DNA of 41,612 nucleotides from assembly GCA_900541015.1 (NCBI GenBank), contig UQIB01000026.1, forward strand, positions 1 to 41,612, in the 5' to 3' direction. Both the position numbers and the translations under genes were made by a program. Numbering within the stretch: the first letter of the stretch is position 1; each line of letters begins with the position of its first letter. Below, in pieces: positions 8,246 through 17,714 of the stretch. The notes under the pieces were generated by a model. The model did not search any database. It was not told the origin of the DNA and saw only the letters and a list, made by a program, of their open reading frames with translations. The stretch comes from an uncultured Collinsella sp. GTDB taxonomy: Bacteria; Actinomycetota; Coriobacteriia; Coriobacteriales; Coriobacteriaceae.

Positions 8246-9449
8246 GCAAAATCGCCTCCTCATAAGTCTTAGCTAAAAGATCTAGATATGTTTCTACAGA
8301 CATAGGCTCGAAATCGGCACAACCCTGGGCATATCGTGCACATCTCTCTGGGTCATTCCAAAGAGAGACGAGTCTTCTTTCGAGGTCTTCGGCATCCCTA
8401 AAGGCAAACAGCTCGCCTGTAACACCATCAGCCAGAAGCTCCGGAATGCCACCGATATTCGCGGCGAGCACCGGAGTCCCACAGCACAGCGCCTCCAGAA
8501 CTGCAAACGGCGAGTTCTCGAGCCACTCTGTCGGCAAAACCGACAGAGTGGCTCTTCCTATGATCTCCTTAAGGTCTTCACCGGTCTTAAAACCTAAATC
8601 GACAACATTGGGCAACGAATCAATCCGCTCGGAGTAATCTCCTCTTCCAGCAAAACGAAACTCAATCTCGGGATGCTTTTCAGCAATATCGAGCAACGTG
8701 CCGACGCCCTTGTTTTTGTAATAACCGCCAAAATAAAGGACATACCTATCCTTCGGGAAGCTACAACGTTCAAGATTGGTGAAATTCGGAATATGAACGG
8801 TTCGACCACGGAATTCATCCAAGGAGTCATATTTATCCTTGAGCACCGAGCAGGGGCAAATAACACGATCGAGCTGTTTATAAATGCTCTTACCATGCCA
8901 ATAATAAGATTCGGCAGCAGCAACAATATTTTTCGCAAGACCGCCTCTTGCACACCTTCTACGAATACAACGCGAATACTTGCCGTCAAGACAAGAATCG
9001 CAAATCTCGTAACTCGTATTGTCCATGCATCCATCGCAGGGAACAACGTAATGGTAGTCGTGAGCCGTTAGAACGATCCCGACTTTCCCCGTACGCTTTT
9101 TATACTTAACTGACTCCGCAACAACGGAGGGAGTCAGGTGATAGTGAATATTATTGAAATGGATGATATCTGGGCGAAAAGCTTCCAGCAGCTCAGCAAT
9201 TTTGGCAGCGTTATCCTTCGAATCGATGGTCCGCGCAACATCAAAGACCTTGGATAATCCCTGAGAACCGTGAAGGTCCATAGGCTTGGCGTAAATTCCC
9301 CATTCGTTTCCAACGATTCTGCCTGGCTCGTCCATACCGAAATACTGAACCTCGTGACCAGCGTTCGTTAAAGCTTTACCAAGATCGAAGACATAAGTTT
9401 CCACGCCACCGCGGGGAATCAAGAATTTATTGACGAGAAGAATTTTCAC
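8235..9449 (-). CDS. Family 4 glycosyltransferase (GT-B fold)
   Basis: A 404-residue enzyme. The N-terminal part has FLIPRGGVETYVFDLGKAL, the glycine-rich acceptor-domain loop of GT4, then DIIHFNNIHYHLTPSV. The C-terminal part carries FAGRGDY, LGFKTGEDLKEIIGRA and PTEWLENSPFAVLEALCCGTPV with the E-x7-E signature. A cysteine-rich insert lies near residues 140-170 (CDGCMDN, CDSCLDGKYSRC), a known feature of a subgroup of capsule GT4 enzymes and perhaps zinc-binding. The start is a GTG placed six bases after the stop of the upstream acyltransferase gene. Donor and acceptor sugars cannot be deduced. Confidence 0.88.
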   Translation of the reverse strand: MKILLVNKFLIPRGGVETYVFDLGKALTNAGHEVQYFGMDEPGRIVGNEWGIYAKPMDLHGSQGLSKVFDVARTIDSKDNAAKIAELLEAFRPDIIHFNNIHYHLTPSVVAESVKYKKRTGKVGIVLTAHDYHYVVPCDGCMDNTSYEICDSCLDGKYSRCIRRRCARGGLAKNIVAAAESYYWHGKSIYKQLDRVICPCSVLKDKYDSLDEFRGRTVHIPNFTNLERCSFPKDRYVLYFGGYYKNKGVGTLLDIAEKHPEIEFRFAGRGDYSERIDSLPNVVDLGFKTGEDLKEIIGRATLSVLPTEWLENSPFAVLEALCCGTPVLAANIGGIPELLADGVTGELFAFRDAEDLERRLVSLWNDPERCARYAQGCADFEPMSVETYLDLLAKTYEEAILRVQ

Positions 9450-9455
9450 GCAACA

Positions 9456-10058
9456 TCACCTACCTCTCGCGGCAGCATCCACCCATTGGCAAAGCTCGCT
9501 GTCGTAACATTTGACGACTCGAGCCGGAGACCCAACAGCAGCGGAGTAATCAGGAATATCCTTTGTAACGGCGCTATTTGCACCAATGACGCAATGTTTT
9601 CCAACCTTGACACTTCCGGCAATGACCGCATTGGTGCCAATCCACGACCCATCACCAATGGATACCCCCCTGGGGAAATCGCTGGTTTTCACGATCCTGT
9701 TGCCCTGCAACCTGATAGGAAGCTCGGGATCAGCGTATTCATGGTTATAGTCAGCGATAAAAACGTGCGGACCAGTAATAACGTCATCACCGATATGGAC
9801 CTCGCCAACAGACGCAACTCGAGAGTACATACCAATCTCGGAATGAGACCCCAGATAAACATGTCCGCCCGCATGTGCAACGACCATCGAAGAAGGCATA
9901 AGGCAGCTATTGTCACTAAGATGAACGCGACGACCGCCGTCAACCTTCACCCCAAGGCCAACATAAACGCCCTTACCGCAATCGGCAACGCCAAAGCGCA
10001 CGCATTGCACCCATCCGAGCAAGTACTTTATCGTCTGTTTGATACTCACTTTAAGCAA
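9456..10058 (-). CDS. Hexapeptide-repeat acyltransferase (LbH fold)
   Basis: 200 residues with left-handed beta-helix repeats such as HLSDNSCLMPSSMVVAH, YLGSHSEIGMYSRV, SIGDGSWIGTNAVIAG and KVGKHCVIGANSAVTKD. It ends with AVGSPARVVK, the usual C-terminal signature of sugar O-acetyltransferases. The likely catalytic histidine is in ADYNHEY. It probably transfers an acetyl group from acetyl-CoA to a sugar of the lipid-linked repeat. It overlaps the preceding GT4 gene by 8 bases and is followed after 6 bases by the next one. It is related to, but clearly different from, the acyltransferase at 5664-6233, so two positions may be acylated. Confidence 0.88.
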   Translation of the reverse strand: MLKVSIKQTIKYLLGWVQCVRFGVADCGKGVYVGLGVKVDGGRRVHLSDNSCLMPSSMVVAHAGGHVYLGSHSEIGMYSRVASVGEVHIGDDVITGPHVFIADYNHEYADPELPIRLQGNRIVKTSDFPRGVSIGDGSWIGTNAVIAGSVKVGKHCVIGANSAVTKDIPDYSAAVGSPARVVKCYDSELCQWVDAAARGR

Positions 10059-11169
10059 CTCCGTAGAGATTCAGAGTCTGCACGACGACGGAGTCCCAGT
10101 TATAGGTTTTCTCGACATGAGCCCTGGCGGAGGCGCCAAGGGCACTCGCGCGGTCGCTATCGGCGAGCACGTCTTGCAACGTGGACTGCAAAGATGCGAC
10201 GTTCCCTTTCTCGAACGTCACGCCGTTGCCGGTGAGGACATCCGCGCACTCGGGGATATCGCTCGTTACGCAACAGCGGCCGTGGGCCATGGCCTCTAGC
10301 AGGCTCATGGGCATGCCTTCCACGTCGGACGGGAGAACGTACGCATAGCAGTTGGAGTACAGCTCCTCAAGGGGCTGCCCGCTTACGAAGCCGGTGAAGA
10401 GGATGCGGGGGTCTCCCTGTGCAGCTTCACGAAGGGACGCCTCGTACTCGGAGGTGTCAGAACCGCCGCCGGCGATGACGAGCCTCTTGTCCGTGTCGAG
10501 CTTCTTGAACGCCTCGATCAGGAGCTCGGGGCGCTTCTCGGGGACGAGCCTGCCCAAGTACAGCAGGTATGAGCCCGCATCGAGCCCCCATTTATCCTTT
10601 ATCTGGTTGACCGGCCTCGGCCGCTTTGGCTCGATACCGTTGGGGATGAACGTCGCCGTGCGGCCATAGACATTCTGAAAGTAGGACTGGGCCGATTTGG
10701 ACAGGACGACGAGGCCGTCGGCCTTGGTGGCGGCGGTCTTCTCCCCCATCTTGATGTACGTGCTGGCGAGCTTTCCCCACTTGGCGCGCTGCCAGTCCAG
10801 GCCGTGGATGGTGGCGACGGTGCGAATGCCGGCGCGCTTGGCCAGCGCGAGCGGCACGCAGGGCCCCTCGGCGTGGTAGTGGATCACGTCGGGCCTGTCC
10901 TTGATAGCCGCCTTGGTGGCAAAATATGATGACGAGAGGGCGGCGAGGCCCTTCTTGTCGATTGTCTTAACCGGCACGACGCGCACGCCGTCGACCATGC
11001 GCGCACGGCCGTCCACGGCGTCGCCGGTCATGACATCGCTGCCCGAACGGTCGTAGCAGGTGACCTCGTGGCCCAGCGCCGCCATGCGGCGGGCGAGCTC
11101 AGTCACGACGACCTCCACGCCCCCCTCACGGGAGCCGTATCTCTTATGTCCGATCATCGCGATGCGCAT
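10051..11169 (-). CDS. Family 4 glycosyltransferase, probably second sugar of the repeat
   Basis: 372 residues with the full GT4 pattern: REGGVEVVVTELARRMAALG at the N-terminus, DVIHYHAEGP, TIHGLDW, FIPNGIEP, LYLGRLVPEKRPELLIEAF, and VLPSDVEGMPMSLLEAMAHG with the E-x7-E motif. The start codon follows the TAG of the sugar-transferase gene with no gap, so it is probably the first glycosyltransferase after the initiating enzyme. It is GC-rich with codon use like core genes, in contrast to most genes further down the operon, which suggests that it belongs to a conserved part of the locus. Confidence 0.9.
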   Translation of the reverse strand: MRIAMIGHKRYGSREGGVEVVVTELARRMAALGHEVTCYDRSGSDVMTGDAVDGRARMVDGVRVVPVKTIDKKGLAALSSSYFATKAAIKDRPDVIHYHAEGPCVPLALAKRAGIRTVATIHGLDWQRAKWGKLASTYIKMGEKTAATKADGLVVLSKSAQSYFQNVYGRTATFIPNGIEPKRPRPVNQIKDKWGLDAGSYLLYLGRLVPEKRPELLIEAFKKLDTDKRLVIAGGGSDTSEYEASLREAAQGDPRILFTGFVSGQPLEELYSNCYAYVLPSDVEGMPMSLLEAMAHGRCCVTSDIPECADVLTGNGVTFEKGNVASLQSTLQDVLADSDRASALGASARAHVEKTYNWDSVVVQTLNLYGVA

Positions 11170-11925
11170 CTAGCACGCACCCTTGCCGGTGATGACCTCG
11201 ATCACCGTGAGGATGACGATCTTGATGTCCGTGATGGGGCCGCGGTTGGCGATGTACTCCAGGTCGCGCTGGACCATGCCGTCGAAGCCAGTCGAGTTGC
11301 GATCAGTAACCTGCCACCAGCCGGTTATGCCCGGCTTCACAGCAAGGCGCTGCAGGTCAAACTCGGTGTACTCGGCCACTTCATTCGGAAGCGGCGGGCG
11401 CGGACCCACCACCGACATCTGACCATAGAACACGTTCAGAAACTGCGGAAACTCGTCGATGGAATGCTTGCGGATGAACCTACCGATTTTGGTGACGCGG
11501 GGGTCCTCCTTCATCTTGAACATGGCGCCGGCGATCTCGTTTTGCTCCTTGAGCTCGGCGAGACGCTCGTCGGCATCCTTGTACATGGATCGGAACTTCC
11601 ACATGCGGAAGGTGGAAAGGCTGCCGTCGGGGCGGGTCTGACCAACGCGGATCTGGCTGTAGAAGGGGCTGCCCTCACTCTCCATGCGGATGGCCGCCGC
11701 CAGCACCAAGCTGGGGATTGCGATAACAATGAGGACGGCACCGCTGAACACGATGTCAAACGTGCGCTTCACGGCACGATATGCCAGTCGCGAGCGGTCC
11801 CAGTCCATGATGGATTGCATGGCCTTGTACCGACCGGCGCCCTCGCGCCGGTCCATGGCCTGAGCAATGAGCGCCGCCCCCGCGGGCACATTGCTCTCTG
11901 TTACTTCTTTAGCAGCCACAGTCAA
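11170..11925 (-). CDS. Undecaprenyl-phosphate sugar phosphotransferase (initiating enzyme)
   Basis: A monotopic bacterial sugar transferase (PF02397; WbaP/WcaJ C-terminal type). After a basic segment, KRTFDIVFSGAVLIVIAIPS is the re-entrant membrane helix, followed by the conserved FRMWKFRSMYKDAD, KIGRFIRKHSIDEFPQFLNV and MSVVGPRPPLPNEV. The catalytic Asp-Glu pair is in HSIDEFPQ. It moves a sugar-1-phosphate from a nucleotide sugar to undecaprenyl phosphate and so starts each repeat unit. The start is uncertain: a TTG at 11925 has GGGGA seven bases before it, while the longest frame starts at a TTG at 11970 with no ribosome site. It follows the antiterminator gene. Confidence 0.9.
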   Translation of the reverse strand: MTVAAKEVTESNVPAGAALIAQAMDRREGAGRYKAMQSIMDWDRSRLAYRAVKRTFDIVFSGAVLIVIAIPSLVLAAAIRMESEGSPFYSQIRVGQTRPDGSLSTFRMWKFRSMYKDADERLAELKEQNEIAGAMFKMKEDPRVTKIGRFIRKHSIDEFPQFLNVFYGQMSVVGPRPPLPNEVAEYTEFDLQRLAVKPGITGWWQVTDRNSTGFDGMVQRDLEYIANRGPITDIKIVILTVIEVITGKGAC

Positions 11926-12003
11926 ACTTACGTCCCCGTTCCCCAGGGATCCCCCAATCGGTAAATTCAAAAATGCGAACGAATAGCTGGTGCAACGTCT
12001 CCC

Positions 12004-12594
12004 TTACGTCTTGCTGGGAACGTCCAGCGCAAGCAGCTCCCTAAAAGCGGAGTCGCCATCACCCACATCCACCAGGCACCAGCGCTTATGACGGTCAATC
12101 TTCTTTACACGGGCCTCTTGCCCCACCAAGGGACCCTGCTCTATGTGCAACACGCCGTCTTCTATGCGCGCGACGCTGTTGCGTACCACGCCGTCATCGT
12201 CCAGAACGCTGCGGTACCAATCCTGCGCATCGTCCGGCATGGGCATGTACGCCCGCTCCCTACTGCCGGCGATGCGACAGCCAAAGCTCAACTGGGCCAA
12301 AGCCCTGTCGAGAGCGGCGGCATCGTGCGTGGCGACGAAGAAATATTCCTTGTACATGGGTTTGGTTTGGAGCGACCAAGCGCCATCCCGCTTAAACCAG
12401 AACTCCTTTTGCATCACAAAAGCGTCCAGCATCAACTCATGCGGGATAATGCGACGGACCTTTTCGCAGGTCTCGCGCTCTTTACCGTTGGGGGTGTGGA
12501 CCAGATACCAGCGGACGCGGCCGCACTGGCTGTTGGTAGTAGCGCCACTAAAGGCACCGGGCAGCTGCTCTTGACGCCTCATTGTCTGTTCCAT
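12004..12594 (-). CDS. loaP: NusG-family specialised antiterminator (LoaP/UpxY/RfaH type)
   Basis: About 196 residues. The NGN domain starts near residue 28 (RWYLVHTPNGKERETCEKV), where the conserved W-Y-x-V/L-H/x-T start and basic helix are visible, and includes KPMYKEYFFV. A KOW-like segment follows near residue 155 (GPLVGQEARVKKIDRHKR). This is the layout of NusG paralogs that bind RNA polymerase at one operon and suppress termination. As the first gene of a 12-kb polysaccharide operon its target is most likely that operon. The ATG at 12594 has AGGGGG seven bases upstream; the frame extends 11 codons further. Whether it is closer to LoaP or UpxY cannot be decided here. Confidence 0.82.
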   Translation of the reverse strand: MEQTMRRQEQLPGAFSGATTNSQCGRVRWYLVHTPNGKERETCEKVRRIIPHELMLDAFVMQKEFWFKRDGAWSLQTKPMYKEYFFVATHDAAALDRALAQLSFGCRIAGSRERAYMPMPDDAQDWYRSVLDDDGVVRNSVARIEDGVLHIEQGPLVGQEARVKKIDRHKRWCLVDVGDGDSAFRELLALDVPSKT

Positions 12595-12685
12595 CTCTCG
12601 CCCCCTTTTCTTGTCTCCGCGACGCACACGGATGCAGGGGCGTTAAGAACAGGCTTCTCGCTCGCAGCTAGGCGCAGTCGCAAAA

Positions 12686-12807
12686 GTACAGGTTTTTGTA
12701 GAGGGGTATGGAGATGTATCCGCTCGCGCCGCAATTTGTGCAATCAGGGAAAACGGCTTGAAATTACTCGTATAATGAGCTTCGTCGAAAGATATAAAAA
12801 CCTGTAC
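12686..12807. promoter_or_regulatory. Inverted pair of 12-bp sites in the polysaccharide operon leader
   Basis: GTACAGGTTTTT at 12686-12697 is repeated perfectly in inverted orientation at 12796-12807, 98 bases apart, and the similarity continues outward as TTTTGC. The distal copy lies between the -35 and -10 hexamers of the likely promoter and the other lies in the leader. The layout fits paired operators bound by a looping regulator, or a long-range stem in the leader RNA. Inference only. Confidence 0.45.
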
Positions 12808-12819
12808 ATTTTTGCACAA
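12791..12819 (-). promoter_or_regulatory. Candidate promoter of the polysaccharide operon
   Basis: Read on the minus strand, TTGTGC (12819-12814) is separated by 17 bases from TATATC (12796-12791). It lies just downstream of the tandem thrS terminators and about 200 bases before the antiterminator gene, leaving a long untranslated leader. The hexamers are only moderate matches to consensus. Confidence 0.4.
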
Positions 12820-12820
12820 C

Positions 12821-12850
12821 AAAAAAAGCCGCTCTAGCAGCGGCTTTTTC
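12821..12850 (-). terminator. Rho-independent terminator, second of a tandem pair after thrS
   Basis: GCCGCT and AGCGGC pair around a 5-base loop, flanked by A7 on the left and T5 on the right, so it can work in both directions. On the minus strand it ends in seven T, which is a strong terminator. Confidence 0.85.
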
Positions 12851-12864
12851 TCAATTGGGCATGA

Positions 12865-12900
12865 AAAAAGGCGACTGTCCTTTGTGGACGGTCGCCTTTG
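12865..12900 (-). terminator. Rho-independent terminator of thrS
   Basis: AAAGGCGAC-x-GTCC pairs with GGAC-x-GTCGCCTTT around a short loop with one internal mismatch, followed on the minus strand by a run of six T. It begins about 20 bases after the thrS stop codon. Together with the next hairpin it separates thrS from the polysaccharide operon. Confidence 0.88.
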
Positions 12901-12921
12901 TTAATTGTTGTGAAGTTTGCC

Positions 12922-14685
<1,764 letters not shown>

Positions 14686-14755
14686 GGGTATGTTTTCTCC
14701 TCTCGGATGCCTGATGCAAGTGCGTGCGATGCGCTCGGCGTTTTTGACTTGCATC

Positions 14756-14783
14756 ATTATAGGCAGGTTGCCTTGGTATACAA
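14756..14783 (-). promoter_or_regulatory. Sigma-70-type promoter of thrS
   Basis: On the minus strand TTGTAT (14783-14778) and a consensus TATAAT (14761-14756) are 16 bases apart, about 70 bases before the thrS start. This supports the short start chosen for thrS. The remaining leader is too short for a T-box. Confidence 0.7.
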
Positions 14784-14784
14784 G

Positions 14785-14815
14785 CGCCCGCCGCACCTTA
14801 ATGGCACGGCGGGCG
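14785..14815. terminator. GC-rich hairpin between zinc-ribbon gene and thrS
   Basis: CGCCCGCCG and CGGCGGGCG form a perfect 9-bp stem with a 13-base loop. On the minus strand it would end the zinc-ribbon transcript just before the thrS promoter, but the following CTTGTAT is a poor T-tract, so the terminator role is uncertain. Confidence 0.4.
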
Positions 14816-14913
14816 ATTTTCTACGCATGCTTCATCGTGTGGGGGCGGGATGTGGGGCGTTTGCGCGTGGCGCGCGGTGCCCATGGCTTACGGCCGGCCC
14901 GGCGATGGATGCG

Positions 14914-15345
14914 TTACTGGATGCGAGTTCGGCAGTAGGGGCAGACCTTCCAGTGCGCGTCGAGCGGGCGATGGCAGCTGGGGCACACGTTGCGAACCTG
15001 GGTATCGCACACGGGGCAGACCACAAAGTCCTTCTCGATGGGAGCGCCGCACTGCGGGCAGGTGCCGTACTGGGCAAGCTGGCGCTCGCGCAGGGCCATG
15101 TCCAGCTCCTGCTCTTCACGGTCGGCCGCGTAGGAATGCGGGCGCAGGACCAGGTAGGCAATGAGGCCCACAAACGGGATGAGGGCGATGATGCCCCATG
15201 CCACGTAGGCGCTGGCGCCGCGGCGGCGAGCATCGATGAACACATAGACGACCGACAGCACATACAGGGCAATGATAAAGCCAACAAAGGCATAGACGAC
15301 GCCCATAAGCTGCGGCGACATGAGCTCAGAGATGTACTTGGACAT
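14914..15345 (-). CDS. Membrane protein with C-terminal double zinc ribbon
   Basis: 143 residues. Two membrane helices lie at about 14-35 and 46-67 (YVAWGIIALIPFVGLIAYLV), a pattern like the PLDc_N / phospholipase-D nuclease N-terminal module. A charged helix follows, then two zinc ribbons: CPQCGAPIEKDFVVCPVCDTQ and CPSCHRPLDAHWKVCPYCRTR, each with two CxxC knuckles. Such small membrane zinc-ribbon proteins are common in Coriobacteriia and Firmicutes and have no established function. It is monocistronic, upstream of thrS. The start ATG follows AAAGG at a rather long spacing. Confidence 0.82.
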   Translation of the reverse strand: MSKYISELMSPQLMGVVYAFVGFIIALYVLSVVYVFIDARRRGASAYVAWGIIALIPFVGLIAYLVLRPHSYAADREEQELDMALRERQLAQYGTCPQCGAPIEKDFVVCPVCDTQVRNVCPSCHRPLDAHWKVCPYCRTRIQ

Positions 15346-15446
15346 TGGGGTGTACCTTTCGGAATAATTACAGTCCGGTCAAGTTTACCACGGGGTTTGT
15401 TTATATGGGACTACGGCTAGGGGCGGGGCTGGCGCGGACACAAACA

Positions 15447-15581
15447 TCTCAATCTGTAACAGGTGGGAGCGGAATTCTCTTCTAACTGTTACAGATTGAG
15501 ACACAGGTGTCCCTCCTCGACTTCAATCTCGATCTGTAACGTCTATGACCGAAATTCCCCTCTTACTGTTACAGATTTAGA
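15447..15581. repeat. Array of alternating inverted repeats, left of the integrative element
   Basis: Four copies of a 14-16 base unit (CTGTTACAGATTGAGA or its complement) alternate in orientation: minus at 15447, plus at 15486, minus at 15527, plus at 15568, i.e. every 39-41 bases. The first pair is a perfect 16-bp inverted repeat. The intervening segments also resemble each other, so the larger repeat unit is about 80 bases. No coding sequence is apparent from 15346 to 15637. A related array lies at 19431-19528. Confidence 0.85.
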
Positions 15582-15637
15582 CATTCGAAACCGACTGATT
15601 GGTTCATCTAAATCTGCCACTATTAACCGCGCCCGTT

Positions 15638-16501
15638 TTACCTGCTGGTTTGTTGGGAAATATCCCAATTTATCCCAAGTGCGTCGCAAACGGAACGCGC
15701 CACCCGCTCGCGGGAGGGGCGAATATAATGCCGCCCGGACACGCCCGGCAGGGAGTGGCCCATGAGCATCTCCATGAGGTCCCAGGGCATGTGCAGCTCC
15801 ATCTCGCAGATGGTACGCCATGAGTTGCGGAGGTTCGACCACGGGATGTGCTCGATGCCCTCGGCTGCGCACCACTTCTTCCATCTATGATTGCACATCC
15901 CTCGGTTCATGGGCAGCCCGTCCCCGCGATCTGCTAGCCACTTGGAGCCTGCCGCGCGGCGCTCGTCTGCAATTTCGAACAGGCGCCCGACGGCATCCGG
16001 CGGCACCACGACTGTGCGTATGGACTTCCGCGTCTTGAGTACGCCGTCCGCCGTGGGCCCGATGCCCGCTTGCTCCGTCTGGCGCACGAGGTCGACCGTC
16101 GCGAGCGTTGTGGATTCCATCGCAAACGGCATGACTTCATCGGTGCGGATGCCCAGCGACTCACCCGAGCGGCATGATCCAAAGCACGCCATGGTGAACG
16201 GCACCTCGGGCGAGGTCCCGTGCAGGCGCCCCAGGATGTCCTTTGCCTCGTCGAGCGTGTACAGGCGCTTGGAGCGCTCGCGCGTCTTGCGCGTGGGCAT
16301 GGTGTATTTCACAGTTGCGGCAAATGGGTCGATGGGCAGCACGACAAAGCCCGACACGGTTCCGTAAATCTTGCGCAGGGTGAGTAGGGCAGGGTCCGTC
16401 GTCGCTGCGGGGAGAGTCAGGAGCCATTCCTGCAGGTGCACGGGGCGCAACTGGTCGACCGGCATTGAGCCCCACGCGCGGCGCCTCTGCTTGCGTGTCA
16501 T
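15638..16501 (-). CDS. Tyrosine recombinase/integrase, short form
   Basis: 287 residues. The catalytic domain has Arg111 (CRSGES), a lysine near 159 (KTRKSIR), Arg225 (SNLRNSW), His249 (MGHSLPG) and the nucleophile Tyr259 (GRHYIRPS). The first histidine of the usual H-x-x-R box is replaced by Ser222. The N-terminal arm-binding domain seen in most ~380-residue phage integrases is missing, and a TAG lies four codons before the ATG, so it starts in the core-binding domain; AGGGA six bases upstream supports that start. Its 3' end contains the candidate attachment site. It may be a reduced but active integrase or a remnant. Confidence 0.85.
   Translation of the reverse strand: MTRKQRRRAWGSMPVDQLRPVHLQEWLLTLPAATTDPALLTLRKIYGTVSGFVVLPIDPFAATVKYTMPTRKTRERSKRLYTLDEAKDILGRLHGTSPEVPFTMACFGSCRSGESLGIRTDEVMPFAMESTTLATVDLVRQTEQAGIGPTADGVLKTRKSIRTVVVPPDAVGRLFEIADERRAAGSKWLADRGDGLPMNRGMCNHRWKKWCAAEGIEHIPWSNLRNSWRTICEMELHMPWDLMEMLMGHSLPGVSGRHYIRPSRERVARSVCDALGINWDISQQTSR
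15670..15684. other. Candidate attachment site at the left end of the integrative element
   Basis: TTATCCCAAGTGCGT is identical at 19289-19303 in the same orientation, 3.6 kb away, and similarity extends to the left (TATCCC-AA). It lies within the last codons of the integrase gene. A palindrome TTGGGA-AATA-TCCCAA just to the left could be an integrase core site. Confidence 0.6.
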
Positions 16502-16559
16502 ATAATGTCCCTAGGTTGCCCGGAGCTATCTCCGTATTACTCCGGCATCCTTGCTATCA

Positions 16560-16603
16560 CCCCGCCGCGCCAAGGTTCCAGCCGTGCGCGGTGGGGTTTC
16601 TTT
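16560..16603 (+). terminator. Orphan plus-strand rho-independent terminator
   Basis: CCCCGCCGCGC pairs with GCGCGGTGGGG (one G-T pair) around a 15-base loop and is followed by TTTCTTT. It points rightward, but no plus-strand gene precedes it: the integrase lies on the other strand. It may end an antisense or small RNA, or be a remnant. From 16502 to 16679 I see no gene. Confidence 0.6.
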
Positions 16604-16613
16604 ATGTCTGGAG

Positions 16614-16640
16614 CAGTTGTTGCGTCATCTGCAACAACTG
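16614..16640. repeat. Perfect 10-bp inverted repeat after the antitoxin gene
   Basis: CAGTTGTTGC and GCAACAACTG flank a 7-base loop. No T-tract follows on the minus strand, so it is a weak candidate for the terminator of the toxin-antitoxin operon or a binding site. Confidence 0.5.
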
Positions 16641-16679
16641 GCCTTTTGCTGGGACCTGCCCTGTTCCTTCAGGGGCCCT

Positions 16680-17714
16680 TTAGACTGCCATCCTGGTGTC
16701 AACAGCGTCTACGACCTCCGCTGCATATTTTGGATAGTCGATGACCTTGCCACTCCCCGTTTCCTTCCATGCCGATAGCTCATGGGAGAACTCTGATATC
16801 TCGCTTGCGGTGTCAAACGTGTCGACGAATCTGGCTACAAGATCGATGTACTCGAGTTCCTTTTCGTCAAACGTTTCCTCTGGTTCGACGAGTGGTTTTA
16901 CGATTTCGCCCCAGCCGTTGGGGACAAGCTCTATCTTGCCCTGTTGCTGCAGGGCATAGAGCAAGGTGTCCTTATCGTTTATGACGGGGCCATAGTCGGC
17001 ATGTGCGTATTCGATTCCCGTGAGGGAGGTGCTCGTCATGCCATAGCAGTAGTAATCGAGGAAGAACATGGCCTTCTGCAGTTTGGTCTTATAGAGGCTC
17101 TTGCAGCGGTGGGCAAGAATGACAACGGCGCCACACACGCGCGACCAGTCGAACGGTCGGTATCCGTTCGTCCTCGACGGCGAGTATGCCTCAAGTGGCG
17201 GCCAACTAAAATCTAAAGTGCTGAAGCGATCCGGAGCCTGGGAGTCGACAAAGTTCTCGACGGCGCTGATGATCTTCTCAGACAGCTGGTCTCTCTTTAC
17301 GTTTAAAAGTGACAGGGCGCCAGCGGGACTTGCTGCCAGCCTGATCATTCCATCGTGAGCCTCGTCCTGCAGCGCGCCGGACTCATATCGAGCCACAGTT
17401 TGCTCACCGAAGCCAAGGAAGCGGCTGAAATCTCTCAACGACAGGCCGTAGCGTTCGCGGACGGCCTTGATTTCCTCGGGGGAAAGTAAGTGATTCGTGG
17501 CGCGATAGGCGGCATAGGCGGCTGCGAGGTTATCGCTTTCTATGCGTGCGTCCGCAATAGCCGCCCCACAGACGGGGCATACCGCGACCGTGGCCTCATA
17601 GGTAATATCCTGTTTTCTGATGCGCATCGTCTCGGTACGACGCTCTACGCGTGCCTCGACTTCCTGGTCGCATTCAATGCAATAGGTGCTGAAAGTGCTC
17701 TTCATCTCGCTCAT
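16680..17714 (-). CDS. MqsA-like antitoxin fused to a Panacea (SocA-like/DUF4065) domain
   Basis: 344 residues in three parts. First, an MqsA-type zinc module with Cys12, Cys15, Cys46 and Cys49 (YCIEC ... CPVCG). Second, an XRE-type HTH at about 77-130 (LSPEEIKAVRERYGLSLRDF, then GEQTVARYESG), as in MqsA/HigA antitoxins. Third, a Panacea domain at about 190-340, recognisable from KLQKAMFFLDYYCYG, SLTGIEYAHADYGPV and YALQQQGKIELV. The protein should bind and neutralise the toxin and repress the operon. It overlaps the upstream toxin gene by ATGA and has its own GGAGG. Order toxin-antitoxin matches mqsRA. The domain assignment is by motif, not by search. Confidence 0.82.
   Translation of the reverse strand: MSEMKSTFSTYCIECDQEVEARVERRTETMRIRKQDITYEATVAVCPVCGAAIADARIESDNLAAAYAAYRATNHLLSPEEIKAVRERYGLSLRDFSRFLGFGEQTVARYESGALQDEAHDGMIRLAASPAGALSLLNVKRDQLSEKIISAVENFVDSQAPDRFSTLDFSWPPLEAYSPSRTNGYRPFDWSRVCGAVVILAHRCKSLYKTKLQKAMFFLDYYCYGMTSTSLTGIEYAHADYGPVINDKDTLLYALQQQGKIELVPNGWGEIVKPLVEPEETFDEKELEYIDLVARFVDTFDTASEISEFSHELSAWKETGSGKVIDYPKYAAEVVDAVDTRMAV

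Noticed and set aside
15447..15581. CRISPR array
   Set aside because: The units are regularly spaced, but they alternate in orientation, and the spacers are short and similar to each other; no cas gene is present.
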